The notes under the pieces are model-generated. The model made no database searches. It saw only the letters and a program-made list of their open reading frames with translations, and was not told the origin of the DNA. Below, in pieces: positions 50,765 through 60,072 of a stretch of DNA of 64,000 bases. Made by a program: the position numbers and the translations under genes. Every line of letters starts with the position of its first letter. Within the stretch, counting starts at the first letter, position 1. This DNA is from Bacillus piscicola. GTDB lineage: Bacteria; Bacillota; Bacilli; Bacillales; Marinococcaceae. Location of the stretch: NCBI RefSeq assembly GCF_022458745.1, contig NZ_JAJJJF010000006.1, positions 62,001 through 126,000 on the forward strand. Reading direction: 5' to 3'.

Positions 50765-52288
50765 ATGAGTACCGATCGACTTACAGACGTTAGTGAAGCA
50801 GGAAAAAAGGTAATTTCTTCCATCTCAGACATTAAACTTTACATTGATGGTGCTTTTGTGGATGCAGAAAGTAAAGAACAATTTGATAATATCAGCCCCT
50901 ATACGAATGAAAAAATCAATTCCGTTGCCTCTGGTGACAAAGCGGATGTTGACAAAGCCGTCAAGGCAGCAAGAAAAGCATTCAAAGGGGAATGGGGAAG
51001 CTTGAAGCTGAAAGACCGCCTTGCTTATATCTACAAGATTGCTGATCTAATTGATGAGCACATTGAAGAAATTGCGCCGCTCGAGTCTTATGACACCGGG
51101 CTTCCAATCAGCCAAACGAGAAAAATGGTAGCGCGCGCAGCTAATAACTTCCGCTTTTACGCTGAAATGGTTTCTGCCCGCCTTGTTGGCGAAGTGTACC
51201 AGGTAGATGATGAGTTCTTAAACTACACCGTGCAGTCACCGGTAGGGATTGCAGGACTCATTACACCTTGGAACGCGCCATTTATGCTTGAAACATGGAA
51301 GATCGCACCGGCTCTCGCGACAGGGAACACGGTTGTTCTCAAGCCGGCTGAATGGTCACCGCTGACAGCAAACCGTCTTGCTGAGATCATCGACAAAGCA
51401 GGACTACCAGACGGTGTCTTCAACGTTGTTCACGGTTATGGTGAAACCGCTGGAGCGTCACTCGTTGCGAACCCGGATGTAGAGTTAATTTCCTTTACAG
51501 GAGAGACAACAACTGGTTCGGAAATTATGAAAAACGGTGCAGATTCCTTAAAACGCTTCTCGATGGAGTTGGGCGGAAAGTCACCGATCATCGTGTTTGA
51601 AGATGCGGATTTAGACCGTGCACTTGACGCAGCAACATGGGGTATTTTCTCCTTCAACGGAGAACGCTGTACGGCTAACTCTAGATTGTACCTTCATGAA
51701 AGCATTGCTGATTCTTTCATTGAAAAGCTGAAAGATCGAGTCGAGAATATCGTCGTCGGTGATCCAATGAAAAATGAAACTCAAGTCGGCCCGCTCATTC
51801 ACCGCAATCATTTTGAGAATGTGAAGAGCTATCTTGAAATCGCAAGAGAAGAAGGCTGTGAAGTTGTAAGCGGCCATATTCCAGAAGAGCTAAGCCGTGG
51901 CAACTATGTAGCACCGACTATGTTATTGAATGCGGACAACAAAATGCGTGTCGTCCAGGAGGAAATTTTCGGCCCGGTTATTGCTGTAATGACCTTTAAA
52001 GACGAAGAAGAAGTGATTGAAAAAGCAAATGATGTTCGTTATGGCCTTGCTGGTTATGTTTGGACAAATGACATTAAACGCGGTCATCGGGTAGCGCAGG
52101 CGGTTGAGTCTGGAATGCTATGGGTAAATGCACAGAACGTACGCGACCTTCGCACACCGTTTGGCGGTTCCAAGCACAGTGGAATCGGACGGGAAGGCGG
52201 ACATTACGCGTTTGAATTTTATACCGAGACAAAGATTATCCACGTAGCTATCGGCGATCATCACATCCCGCAGTTTGGAAAGAAATAA
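50765..52288 (+). CDS. hpaE: 5-carboxymethyl-2-hydroxymuconic semialdehyde dehydrogenase
   Basis: HpaE (507 aa) oxidises the ring-cleavage product of homoprotocatechuate with NAD+. The aldehyde dehydrogenase fold shows GLITPWNAPFMLETWKIAPA, VVLKPAEWSPLTANRLAEI, the general-base Glu in FSMELGGKSPIIVFEDAD and the nucleophile Cys in FSFNGERCTANSRLYLH. GTPFGG-like TPFGGSKHSGIGREGGHYAF closes the C-terminus. A GGAGGAATG site precedes the ATG. Context in the hpa cluster supports the substrate. Confidence 0.92.
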   Translation: MSTDRLTDVSEAGKKVISSISDIKLYIDGAFVDAESKEQFDNISPYTNEKINSVASGDKADVDKAVKAARKAFKGEWGSLKLKDRLAYIYKIADLIDEHIEEIAPLESYDTGLPISQTRKMVARAANNFRFYAEMVSARLVGEVYQVDDEFLNYTVQSPVGIAGLITPWNAPFMLETWKIAPALATGNTVVLKPAEWSPLTANRLAEIIDKAGLPDGVFNVVHGYGETAGASLVANPDVELISFTGETTTGSEIMKNGADSLKRFSMELGGKSPIIVFEDADLDRALDAATWGIFSFNGERCTANSRLYLHESIADSFIEKLKDRVENIVVGDPMKNETQVGPLIHRNHFENVKSYLEIAREEGCEVVSGHIPEELSRGNYVAPTMLLNADNKMRVVQEEIFGPVIAVMTFKDEEEVIEKANDVRYGLAGYVWTNDIKRGHRVAQAVESGMLWVNAQNVRDLRTPFGGSKHSGIGREGGHYAFEFYTETKIIHVAIGDHHIPQFGKK

Positions 52289-52317
52289 ATTTTTAATTAA
52301 ACGAGGAGGAGATTTAC

Positions 52318-53793
52318 ATGCCAGCTAAAACTGGAGCTGAATACAAAGAGAGAATTCGTAATGCGAAAAATAACGTTTATATTCACGGGGAGCGCGTCGA
52401 AGATCCAACGACGCATCCTGGCTTTAAAAATGTAATCAACTCAATGGCTAACCTTTATGACCTTCAATATGAACAACCAGAAAAAATGCTATACACGTCA
52501 CCAACCAGTGGCGACAAAGTAGGGATGACATTCCTTCGCCCGGAATCCATTGATGATTTAGTGAAGAGAAGAGAAGCAATTCAAGCTTGGGCACGCACTT
52601 CCGGAGGTATGATGGGACGCTCCCCAGACTACTTGAACGCAGAAGTGATGGCAATGGGAGTGGCAAATGACCTGTTTGCTGAAGATGATCCAATGTTTGC
52701 GGAAAACGCGAAAAACTACTATGAATATGCACGTGAGAATGATATCAGCTTAACACACACTCTTATTCACCCGCAGGTGAACCGCCAGAAGGCTCAGCAT
52801 GAACAGAAAGACGCTAACGTTGCGCTTCACCTCGTTGAGAAGAAATCAGACGGGATTATTGTAGACGGCGCTCGACTGTTAGCGACACAAGGTGGTATTA
52901 CGGACGAAATTCTTGTATTCCCATCGACAGTAAAACAAGCCGGAGAACTTGATGACCCGTATTCACTTGCCTTCGTATTACCAAACAACACACCAGGCTT
53001 GAAATATATCAGCCGTGAGTCCTTTGATTATGGTAAAAACGAATGGGATCACCCAATGAGTAGCCGCTTTGAAGAGGGAGACGCCATTGTATACTTTGAC
53101 AATGTGTTTGTTCCTTGGGAGAAAGTATTTGTATGCGGGAACTCCTCTATCTGTAACCGTACGTTCCGCGATACAAACGCCGTTGTACACATGTCACATC
53201 AAGTGATCTCAAAAAACGTTGTAAAAACTGAATTTATGCTTGGGATTATCTTAAGCATAATGGATGCAATAGGCATTGATAAGTTTCAGCATGTCCAAGA
53301 TAAAGGTACGGAAGTTATGCTTATATTGGAAACAATGAAATCTCACTTGTTCCGCGCTGAACAGAACGCGAAGCTCGATAAGTGGGGCACAATGACACCT
53401 GATTTTGAAGCGCTGAATGCAGCGAGAAACTGGTACCCAAGAATCTATCCGCGCATTGTGGAGATCTTAAGAATTCTCGGTGCATCCGGCTTGATGGGAA
53501 TACCAACAGAAGCAGACTTCACAAACGAAGAGCTTGGCCCTATTGTGAATAGAGCATTGCAAGCGAAGAACCTTGAGGGTTACGAAAGAGTACAGCTATT
53601 CCGTCTTGCTTGGGACGTAACGATGAGCGCATTCGGAAGTCGTCAAATGCATTATGAATACTACTTCTTTGGCGATCCAATCAAAATGGGCATGACGTAC
53701 TTTGAAGGTTTTGATAAAGAACCATATAAAAATTATGTCAAAGATTTCTTAAACCAAGTTAAATCAAACAAACCAGACTATTCCAAACTATAA
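52318..53793 (+). CDS. hpaB: 4-hydroxyphenylacetate 3-monooxygenase, oxygenase subunit
   Basis: HpaB (491 aa) hydroxylates 4-hydroxyphenylacetate with FADH2 and O2 to give homoprotocatechuate. It is of the acyl-CoA-dehydrogenase-like two-component flavin monooxygenase type; REWNLY-like N-terminal parts are RIRNAKNNVYIHGERVEDPT, and PLARTSGGMMGRSPDYLNA is matched by WARTSGGMMGRSPDYLN. LTHTLIHPQVNR, FVPWEKVFVCG and the C-terminal SRQMHYEYYFFGDP are characteristic. FADH2 would come from HpaC at 56388. Confidence 0.94.
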   Translation: MPAKTGAEYKERIRNAKNNVYIHGERVEDPTTHPGFKNVINSMANLYDLQYEQPEKMLYTSPTSGDKVGMTFLRPESIDDLVKRREAIQAWARTSGGMMGRSPDYLNAEVMAMGVANDLFAEDDPMFAENAKNYYEYARENDISLTHTLIHPQVNRQKAQHEQKDANVALHLVEKKSDGIIVDGARLLATQGGITDEILVFPSTVKQAGELDDPYSLAFVLPNNTPGLKYISRESFDYGKNEWDHPMSSRFEEGDAIVYFDNVFVPWEKVFVCGNSSICNRTFRDTNAVVHMSHQVISKNVVKTEFMLGIILSIMDAIGIDKFQHVQDKGTEVMLILETMKSHLFRAEQNAKLDKWGTMTPDFEALNAARNWYPRIYPRIVEILRILGASGLMGIPTEADFTNEELGPIVNRALQAKNLEGYERVQLFRLAWDVTMSAFGSRQMHYEYYFFGDPIKMGMTYFEGFDKEPYKNYVKDFLNQVKSNKPDYSKL

Positions 53794-53820
53794 AACTGTA
53801 AATAACAAGGAGGGTAACAC

Positions 53821-54801
53821 ATGAATTTTGATATCATTCGTACAGGACGTGCCGTATTACACGTGACTGATTTAGAAAAGTCCCGGGAATTTTATGATGC
53901 CCTTGGTTTTATCGAAACAGAATCCGACAGCGAAAACATTTTCTATCGCAGCATTGAGGATCATAACCATCACTGCTTATGGCTGAAGAAAAAGCCAGAA
54001 GCCGCTGTGGAGGCGATCAGCTATAAGGTTGCGTCTGAAAAAGACCTTGATGAGCTAGAAACTCATTTCAAAAATGAAGGAAATGAAGTAAAATGGATGG
54101 AGAAGGGCACCCAAAAAGCGATTGGACGGACATTGCGTGTTCAAGACCTTTCCGGATTGCCTGTAGAGTTTTACGCAGAAATGGATCAGGCGGAGCGTAT
54201 GCTTCAGAAGTTCCATCTTCATAAAGGGGCAAAGGTTCAGCGTATTGACCACTTTAACTGTGCGGTGCCAGATGTAGAGAAAGCATACGATTACTATACG
54301 AAAGAACTAGGATTTGCCTGCTCTGAGTATACAGCAAATGAAGAAGATCGTATTTGGGCTGCTTGGCTGCATCGTAAACCGAGCGTTCACGACGTTGCCT
54401 TTATGAACAGCAAAGGACCGCGTCTTCACCATATTGGCTTCTGGTTGAAAGATCCGCTTTCCTTGATTGATGCTTGTGATGTATTGGCTTCAATGGGACT
54501 CGGCAAGTCAATTGAACGTGGACCTGGCCGTCACGGACTTTCAAATGCATTTTTCCTTTACTTGAGAGATCCGGATGGTCACCGTATCGAGCTTTATAAT
54601 GGGGACTACTTGACAAGCGACCCAGACTTCAACCCAATTCGTTGGGATCTCGATGATCCAATGCGCCAGACTTTTTGGGGGCATGAAGCACCGGATAGCT
54701 GGTTTGAAGAAGCTTCTGAAGTTCTCGACGTTAAAACAGGCGAGAAAGTTAAACTCTCCGAACCTACCCTGGCTAAGCGTAAACCAAATTTTGTAATTTA
54801 A
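53821..54801 (+). CDS. hpaD: 3,4-dihydroxyphenylacetate 2,3-dioxygenase
   Basis: The 326-aa protein is a type I (vicinal oxygen chelate) extradiol dioxygenase with two beta-alpha-beta modules. The metal ligands are visible as His in RIDHFNCAVPDVEKAYDYYT, His in GPRLHHIGFWL, and Glu in DPDGHRIELYNGDY. It cleaves homoprotocatechuate next to the ring hydroxyls. GGAGGGTAACAC precedes the ATG. The N-terminal domain (1-125) lacks a metal site, as usual. Confidence 0.93.
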   Translation: MNFDIIRTGRAVLHVTDLEKSREFYDALGFIETESDSENIFYRSIEDHNHHCLWLKKKPEAAVEAISYKVASEKDLDELETHFKNEGNEVKWMEKGTQKAIGRTLRVQDLSGLPVEFYAEMDQAERMLQKFHLHKGAKVQRIDHFNCAVPDVEKAYDYYTKELGFACSEYTANEEDRIWAAWLHRKPSVHDVAFMNSKGPRLHHIGFWLKDPLSLIDACDVLASMGLGKSIERGPGRHGLSNAFFLYLRDPDGHRIELYNGDYLTSDPDFNPIRWDLDDPMRQTFWGHEAPDSWFEEASEVLDVKTGEKVKLSEPTLAKRKPNFVI

Positions 54802-54829
54802 TTTACTAAAGGCGGAGTGATGAGATTCC

Positions 54830-56275
54830 ATGACACAAACACGAGTTACTAAAAGACAGAATCTCTTCATTAATGGAGAGTGGAAAGAGGCGGAGGAATA
54901 TACTCCCCTCTATTCTCCGTATAATGGGGAAATATTAGCTGAGATTCCGAAAGCGTCCATTCAAGAGGCAGATGAAGCAATCGATGCAGCAGTTGCTGCA
55001 CAAACAGCGATGAAGAAGTTGGCTGCCCATGAACGGAGCGAGATTCTTTCTAATCTCGTGCAGCTACTGGAAGAAAATGCAGAGAAAGCAGCTGAGATTA
55101 TTGCAAAAGAAGCAGCTAAGCCGCTAACTACTGCTCGCGGCGAGGTAGCACGGACCATTCAGACTTACAAGTTTGCGGCACAAGAAGCGAACCATATCTA
55201 TGGTGAAACGCTTCCTTTAGATGCAGCGCCGGGCGGAGAAAAAAGACTCGCTTATACGAAGCATGAGCCTCTTGGTGTAATAGGTGCTATTACGCCGTTT
55301 AATTTCCCTATGAATCTAGTAGCTCATAAGGTAGGACCGGCGATTGCGACCGGGAATACGATCGTGTTAAAGCCTGCTTCGCAAACACCACTTTCTTCAT
55401 ACTTTCTAGCAGAGCTTCTCGAAAAAGCAGGTCTTCCAGCAGGCGCCTTGAATGTAATTACGGGAAGCGGCCGTGTTGTCGGCGACCGAATCGTGACAGA
55501 CGATCGTGTAAGCATGATTACGTTCACCGGAAGCCCGGAAGTTGGGAAAGAAATCCGTAGTAAAGCCGGCTTGAAACGCACGACTCTTGAACTAGGTTCG
55601 AATGCAGCTGTCATTGTCGATGAAGACGTTGACCTTGATCGCATTATCGGCCGTTGTGTGCAAGGAGCCTTCGGTTTCCAGGGGCAAGTATGTATTTCCC
55701 TGCAACGTGTATACGTTCATGAAAAACTGTACGATGCTTTTGTTGAAAAGTTTGTTGCAAAAACAAAAGAACTCGTGACAGGTGATCCTCTGGACGAGAA
55801 AACAGACGTATCTGCTTTGATCTCAGAAGGTGATGTTGACCGTGTACTTGCTTGGGTGAAGGAAGCAGAAGAAAACGGTGCAGAAGTGAAAACCGGCGGC
55901 AAACGAGACGGTAACGTGGTGCTGCCAACAGTACTTACAAACGTTCCGGCTGATGCAAAAGTATCTTGCCAGGAAGTTTTCGGGCCGACTGTTATGATTA
56001 ATTCTGTCAAATCAGTTGACGATGCGATCGCGGAAGTAAACAATTCTCGTTACGGCCTGCAGGCAGGTATTTATACGAATAATATTCATAAAGCCATGAA
56101 CGCCTCGGATGAACTCGAGGTAGGCGGCGTCATGATTAATGACATTCCGACATTCCGTGTCGACCATATGCCATACGGCGGTGTCAAAGAAAGTGGAACT
56201 GGTCGGGAAGGTATTAAATATGCGGTAGAAGAAATGACAGAACTTAAGCTTGTAGTAGTTAACCATAACATCTAA
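54830..56275 (+). CDS. Aldehyde dehydrogenase, candidate succinic-semialdehyde dehydrogenase
   Basis: The 481-aa ALDH-superfamily enzyme has PFNFPMNLVAHKVGPAIATG, VLKPASQTPLSS, the Glu in TTLELGSNAAVIVDEDVDLD and the Cys in GFQGQVCISLQRVYVH. In the hpa pathway the aldolase step yields pyruvate and succinic semialdehyde, so oxidation of the latter to succinate is a good guess. An aromatic aldehyde (e.g. 4-hydroxyphenylacetaldehyde) feeding the pathway is another. Family is certain; substrate is not. Confidence 0.85.
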   Translation: MTQTRVTKRQNLFINGEWKEAEEYTPLYSPYNGEILAEIPKASIQEADEAIDAAVAAQTAMKKLAAHERSEILSNLVQLLEENAEKAAEIIAKEAAKPLTTARGEVARTIQTYKFAAQEANHIYGETLPLDAAPGGEKRLAYTKHEPLGVIGAITPFNFPMNLVAHKVGPAIATGNTIVLKPASQTPLSSYFLAELLEKAGLPAGALNVITGSGRVVGDRIVTDDRVSMITFTGSPEVGKEIRSKAGLKRTTLELGSNAAVIVDEDVDLDRIIGRCVQGAFGFQGQVCISLQRVYVHEKLYDAFVEKFVAKTKELVTGDPLDEKTDVSALISEGDVDRVLAWVKEAEENGAEVKTGGKRDGNVVLPTVLTNVPADAKVSCQEVFGPTVMINSVKSVDDAIAEVNNSRYGLQAGIYTNNIHKAMNASDELEVGGVMINDIPTFRVDHMPYGGVKESGTGREGIKYAVEEMTELKLVVVNHNI

Positions 56276-56283
56276 TAGGAACT

Positions 56284-56312
56284 AAAAGGGGGGGAGCATT
56301 CCCCCTTTTGTT
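56284..56312 (+). terminator. Terminator after the aldehyde dehydrogenase gene
   Basis: AAAAGGGGG (from 56284) pairs with CCCCCTTTT (56301-56309) and is followed by GTTT. hpaC lies behind it, so hpaC may be read at a lower level or from its own promoter. Confidence 0.75.
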
Positions 56313-56387
56313 TCACCCTCTTCTTAGGATGATGCTTGAAACCCATTACCTGAATGGGATAAAATATAGCAGAAAAGGTGAGAACTA

Positions 56388-56846
56388 ATGGATGATCGTA
56401 TGTTTCGAACCGCGATGGGGAAATTTGCAACCGGTGTCACGGTAATTACAACCGAAGTAGACGGAGAAGTGCACGGTATGACTGCAAATGCCTTCATGTC
56501 CGTTTCACTTGATCCAAAGCTTGTTCTGATTTCTATAGCGGAGAAAGCTAAAATGCTTGAGCTAATCAAACAATCTGGTAAGTATGCTGTTAATATTTTG
56601 TCTGAACACCAGCAAGAGATGTCCATGCTGTTTGCCGGGCAGATAAAAGAAGAAAGAAACGTAGAATTCGAAACTTTCGAAGGGTTGCCAATCATAAAAG
56701 ATTCACTCGTGAATTTATCTTGTAAAGTTTACGACTCCCACGTAGCAGGAGACCACACTTTATTTGTGGGTGAAGTATTGAATCTGAAACTGCAAGACAG
56801 CAATCCACTTGCTATCTTTGAAGGAAAATATAAAGAATTGAAATAG
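56388..56846 (+). CDS. hpaC: 4-hydroxyphenylacetate monooxygenase flavin reductase subunit
   Basis: HpaC (152 aa) is a flavin reductase that supplies FADH2 to HpaB using NADH. It has FRTAMGKFATGVTVITTEVD and GMTANAFMSVSLDPKLVLIS, the flavin-binding core of the family, and GDHTLFVGEVLNL near the end. AAAGGTGAG precedes the ATG. Length is standard. It is followed by a FAD-synthetase-like gene. Confidence 0.92.
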   Translation: MDDRMFRTAMGKFATGVTVITTEVDGEVHGMTANAFMSVSLDPKLVLISIAEKAKMLELIKQSGKYAVNILSEHQQEMSMLFAGQIKEERNVEFETFEGLPIIKDSLVNLSCKVYDSHVAGDHTLFVGEVLNLKLQDSNPLAIFEGKYKELK

Positions 56847-56872
56847 GCTTTTGTATTTTAGGAGGGGCAGCG

Positions 56873-57748
56873 ATGAAAAGCATCCGTGTAAGTTATCCAA
56901 TGTCTGATTTCGTACAGCAGAATAGTGAACCGTGTGTGATGGCGCTAGGCTTTTTTGACGGAGTCCATTTAGGGCACCAGGAAATTATCAAAACGGCTAA
57001 AGCGATTGCTAATCAACGTGATGTGAAGCTTGCAGTAATGACATTTTCCCCACACCCTAGCGCCGTTATTAAAAAAGGAAAGCAAGTTACGAAGTATATG
57101 ACACCGCTTTCCGTTAAAGAAAAAGTATTCAAGAGACTCGGGGCAGATCTGTTGTATGTGGTAGATTTTACGCCTGAAGTCGCAAAGATTCCCCACGAAC
57201 AATTTGTGGAGGACTACTTGATTGGCTTACAGTGCAAGCATGCTGTCGCCGGCTTTGACTATTCGTACGGCTTCAAGGGAAAAGGCAATATGGCGCAGCT
57301 TAATATTGACGCCGCCGGACGCTTTGGCGTCACGACAGTCGAAAAGCTGGAAAAACGTCACCATAAAGTGAGTTCTACCTTGCTTCGCGAGCTTATCTCT
57401 TCAGGGCGCGTGGAGGAGATTCCCGCATACTTGGGCAGCCGCTACGAAATGGAAGGTGTACTCGAGAAGAAAGGGACAGGCTACACGTTACGTATCGATC
57501 CTGACTATTTTCTACCTTGTTCAGGAAGTTATGAAGTAACTTTGTTGAATGGAATCGTTGCAGCCAAAGGAGTCTGTGACGTTAGAGCAGATGACCGTCA
57601 AGGGGAACTACAAATAGAAATGTTTCATGGGGACCCCTTTGCTGATCGAACCAAAGTTCGCTTACATTGGGAGAATTTCATTGCCGATTATCAGATGGAT
57701 GCCTTTCACGCCCAAGCACGCTTTGATGAAATCGAATTAAGTATGTAA
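56873..57748 (+). CDS. FAD synthetase-family protein lacking a recognisable riboflavin kinase motif
   Basis: The 291-aa protein resembles RibF. The N-terminal nucleotidyltransferase domain (1-180) is complete: ALGFFDGVHLGHQEIIKTAK, MTFSPHPSAVIKKG, GFDYSYGFKGKG and VSSTLLRELISSGRVEE. The C-terminal part corresponds to the flavokinase domain but lacks the GFPTAN-type nucleotide motif; GTGYTLRIDPDYFLPCSGSY stands there. It may thus make FAD from FMN without phosphorylating riboflavin. Placed after hpaC, it probably raises FAD supply for HpaB/HpaC. GGAGGGGC precedes the ATG. Confidence 0.85.
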   Translation: MKSIRVSYPMSDFVQQNSEPCVMALGFFDGVHLGHQEIIKTAKAIANQRDVKLAVMTFSPHPSAVIKKGKQVTKYMTPLSVKEKVFKRLGADLLYVVDFTPEVAKIPHEQFVEDYLIGLQCKHAVAGFDYSYGFKGKGNMAQLNIDAAGRFGVTTVEKLEKRHHKVSSTLLRELISSGRVEEIPAYLGSRYEMEGVLEKKGTGYTLRIDPDYFLPCSGSYEVTLLNGIVAAKGVCDVRADDRQGELQIEMFHGDPFADRTKVRLHWENFIADYQMDAFHAQARFDEIELSM

Positions 57749-57781
57749 TGCAGCACCCCCTCCTAGAGCCTTGCAATGCTT

Positions 57782-57820
57782 GCTCTTACTTCCTTATATC
57801 AAGGTAGTGAGGGCTTTTTT
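57782..57820 (+). terminator. Terminator after the FAD synthetase-like gene
   Basis: GCTCTTACTTCCTT (57782-57795) pairs with AAGGTAGTGAGGGC (57801-57814) with one mismatch and two wobbles, followed by six T residues. Confidence 0.85.
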
Positions 57821-57928
57821 GCATGCGATGAACAGCCAAACATTGATGAAAAACGTGCTTACCAAGAAGCGGCAGCTGTGTTTGACGGAGAAGTGATCAT
57901 CGGACAGGATCTGCAAACGATTGAATGA
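57821..57928 (+). pseudogene. Possible 3' remnant of a lost gene
   Basis: An open frame without a start codon reads ACDEQPNIDEKRAYQEAAAV, then FDGEVIIGQDLQTIE and a stop at 57926-57928. The residue composition is protein-like, but the frame follows directly on a terminator, so it cannot be the end of an intact gene. I do not recognise its origin. It may be chance. Confidence 0.3.
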
Positions 57929-57968
57929 ATACCTCAACAGGCAAAATAAAAAACAACGCAACAAAAAG

Positions 57969-57998
57969 GCGAAGGCACTCATTGAGGAATGCCTTCGC
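57969..57998. terminator. Terminator between converging units
   Basis: GCGAAGGCA (57969-57977) and TGCCTTCGC (57990-57998) are perfect complements, with T-rich sequence on the plus side and a T-run on the minus side. It ends the minus-strand TRAP gene. Confidence 0.75.
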
Positions 57999-58013
57999 TT
58001 TTCGTGTTAATCT

Positions 58014-59078
58014 TTATTCCATTTCTTTGATCTGATCAATGGTATCTCCGAACTTGTCACTGTACTTGTCGTGGAGTGGTTCAATTGCTTTGCGGAATGC
58101 TTCGATATCAACATCATCCGCCTCTACAATTTCCATACCATCGGCAATCACTTCTTCTTTCGCTTTTTCCCCAATTTCTTTGTTAATCTCACGCTCTTTT
58201 TGAGCGTATTCTTTACCTAGATCAACGATTGTTTTCTGGATATCTTCCGGCAAGGACTCATAAAAGTCATTATTCATCAGAAGAGTCGCAGATGCATAGT
58301 AGAAGCCAACCTCAGATAAATGGTCCTGCACTTCATAGAGCTTTTTCCCCCACAAGATCGGATAAGGGTTATCGTTTCCATCAATGACACCTTGCTGTAG
58401 GGACGAGTATACCTCTGGGAAGGCCATCGGTACTGGATCAGCGCCTAATAGTTTGTAAGCATCAAGGAACATCTCGTTTTCTACTGTACGCATCTTCAAT
58501 CCATCCATATCTTCAGGAGAATGAATCGGACGAACGTTATTTGTAAAATGACGGTTCCCGTTTTCCCAGAAGGCAATTCCTTTTAAGCCGACATCGCTCA
58601 TGCCGTCCAGCACGCCCTGGCCGATGTCGCCGTCCAGTACGTTGTATGCGTGGTCTAGATCTCGGAATAAAAATGGCAGTTCAAAAACGGTGACATCCTC
58701 ATAAAAGTTCCCGACCACCCCAGTGGTTACAAGGCTCATATCGAGACTGCCGAGCTGGACCTGCTCCGTGACATCCCGCTCGCCGCCAAGCTGTCCGTTA
58801 CCGAAAATTTCAAACTCAACCCGGCCGTCAGTAGCTTCTTCAACAGCTTCTGCATATTGTTCCATCCCAATGGAATAAGACTCATCGGGACCCGCAATGT
58901 GTCCGACTTTGATTTTAATGACTTCTTCATCGGATGCCTGGGCGTCTTCCTTACTGTCGGTGCCAGCGGAACTGTCTTCGGAGTTTTCATCGGCACTCGT
59001 ATCTTCGTTTCCATTCCCACACGCTGCAATCAAAGCAAGCATTAACAAAAACAAACAGGATAATAGCAGTTTTCTCAT
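58014..59078 (-). CDS. TRAP transporter substrate-binding lipoprotein (DctP family), orphan
   Basis: The 354-aa protein starts at ATG 59078 behind GGGGGAGGAG. The signal peptide ends in a lipobox (LALIAAC) with acylated Cys near residue 20, then an acidic Ser/Asp/Glu-rich linker of about 35 residues. The DctP fold shows KVGHIAGPDESYSIGM, FGNGQLGGERDVTEQVQLGS, the substrate-binding Arg in LKMRTVENEMF, and FPEVYSSLQQGVIDGNDNP. No membrane subunits are adjacent on this strand; the nearest are the dctQM pair at 62260. Confidence 0.92.
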   Translation of the reverse strand: MRKLLLSCLFLLMLALIAACGNGNEDTSADENSEDSSAGTDSKEDAQASDEEVIKIKVGHIAGPDESYSIGMEQYAEAVEEATDGRVEFEIFGNGQLGGERDVTEQVQLGSLDMSLVTTGVVGNFYEDVTVFELPFLFRDLDHAYNVLDGDIGQGVLDGMSDVGLKGIAFWENGNRHFTNNVRPIHSPEDMDGLKMRTVENEMFLDAYKLLGADPVPMAFPEVYSSLQQGVIDGNDNPYPILWGKKLYEVQDHLSEVGFYYASATLLMNNDFYESLPEDIQKTIVDLGKEYAQKEREINKEIGEKAKEEVIADGMEIVEADDVDIEAFRKAIEPLHDKYSDKFGDTIDQIKEME

Positions 59079-59321
59079 GGTTCTAATCTCCTCCCCCATA
59101 TCAATTACCATTTAATATACACGTGATCATAGTGACTGGCAACACATTTATAAGATTATTTTAAAAAATCAACTTGTTTTTGAAATCTTCGATCCCTGGA
59201 AGGGGAAATAGTAAATACCTAGAAATATCAATAATTCTCCAAAAATTTACATTATTTATTCTTTCATGTCAACTGTTTGCTGTTAACACTAAAATAGTTT
59301 TTTTATATTAATAGCACGATG

Positions 59322-59951
59322 TTATTCTCCAACATTATCAAGAATGTGATACAGTCCGCATTGGATATGGTTTCGCATTTCCTCACATGCCTTTTCTACC
59401 TCACGGGCCTGCAGTGCGTTTACTATATGTACATGTTGTTCCATAAAGGGAGGGTAGACTGCTTCATGGCTAATGGCACTGCGCATATACATCACTTTTG
59501 TTTTGATAAGTCCCATTAACTGAATAAGCTGTTTATTTTTCGTACATTCAATAATTGAATCATGAAAATTTTGGTCTAACTGTGCTAATTTGTAGACATT
59601 CCCCTGCTTAAAAGTTTCTTTGATTATATCAGTCGTTACGGCAATTTGCTCATCGGACATCACCTGTATCGCTAATTCAACCCCTAGTATTTCCAGAATT
59701 TCCCGACATTTAAAGACATCGATAATATCCGTTCGTGATGGCTTATAAACTGTATTATCCGATTCAAGCAGTCCATCTTGAATCAGCATGCGCAAAGCTT
59801 CACGAACGGGGCCACGGCTGATGCCTAGTTTTTTCGCTAACCGAAGTTCGACAACGCGCTCGCCAGGCTCAAATTCCTTCTCTAAAATTAACTGTTTAAT
59901 TAATTGATATGCCTGCAGATGAAGGGGATCTGCTTTCACAATGTGGGTCAA
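59322..59951 (-). CDS. GntR family (FCD-type) regulator, second
   Basis: The 209-aa protein has the winged helix (QAYQLIKQLILEKEFEPGER then LGISRGPVREALRMLIQDGL) and an FCD domain. It is divergent from the aldolase gene at 60167 and lies next to the orphan TRAP gene, so it may control either. It differs from the GntR at 48983. No obvious palindrome is visible at its own start. Confidence 0.88.
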   Translation of the reverse strand: MTHIVKADPLHLQAYQLIKQLILEKEFEPGERVVELRLAKKLGISRGPVREALRMLIQDGLLESDNTVYKPSRTDIIDVFKCREILEILGVELAIQVMSDEQIAVTTDIIKETFKQGNVYKLAQLDQNFHDSIIECTKNKQLIQLMGLIKTKVMYMRSAISHEAVYPPFMEQHVHIVNALQAREVEKACEEMRNHIQCGLYHILDNVGE

Positions 59952-60072
59952 CTTCGACTACCTCCCAAAAATCTGTATTTTTTTACTATTTTATACATTC
60001 ATTTTCAAAAAGTAAACTTTTCTGCAAAGGTTTGGATAATACAGAGAAAGAGGATAGATAAATAAAAATTTC

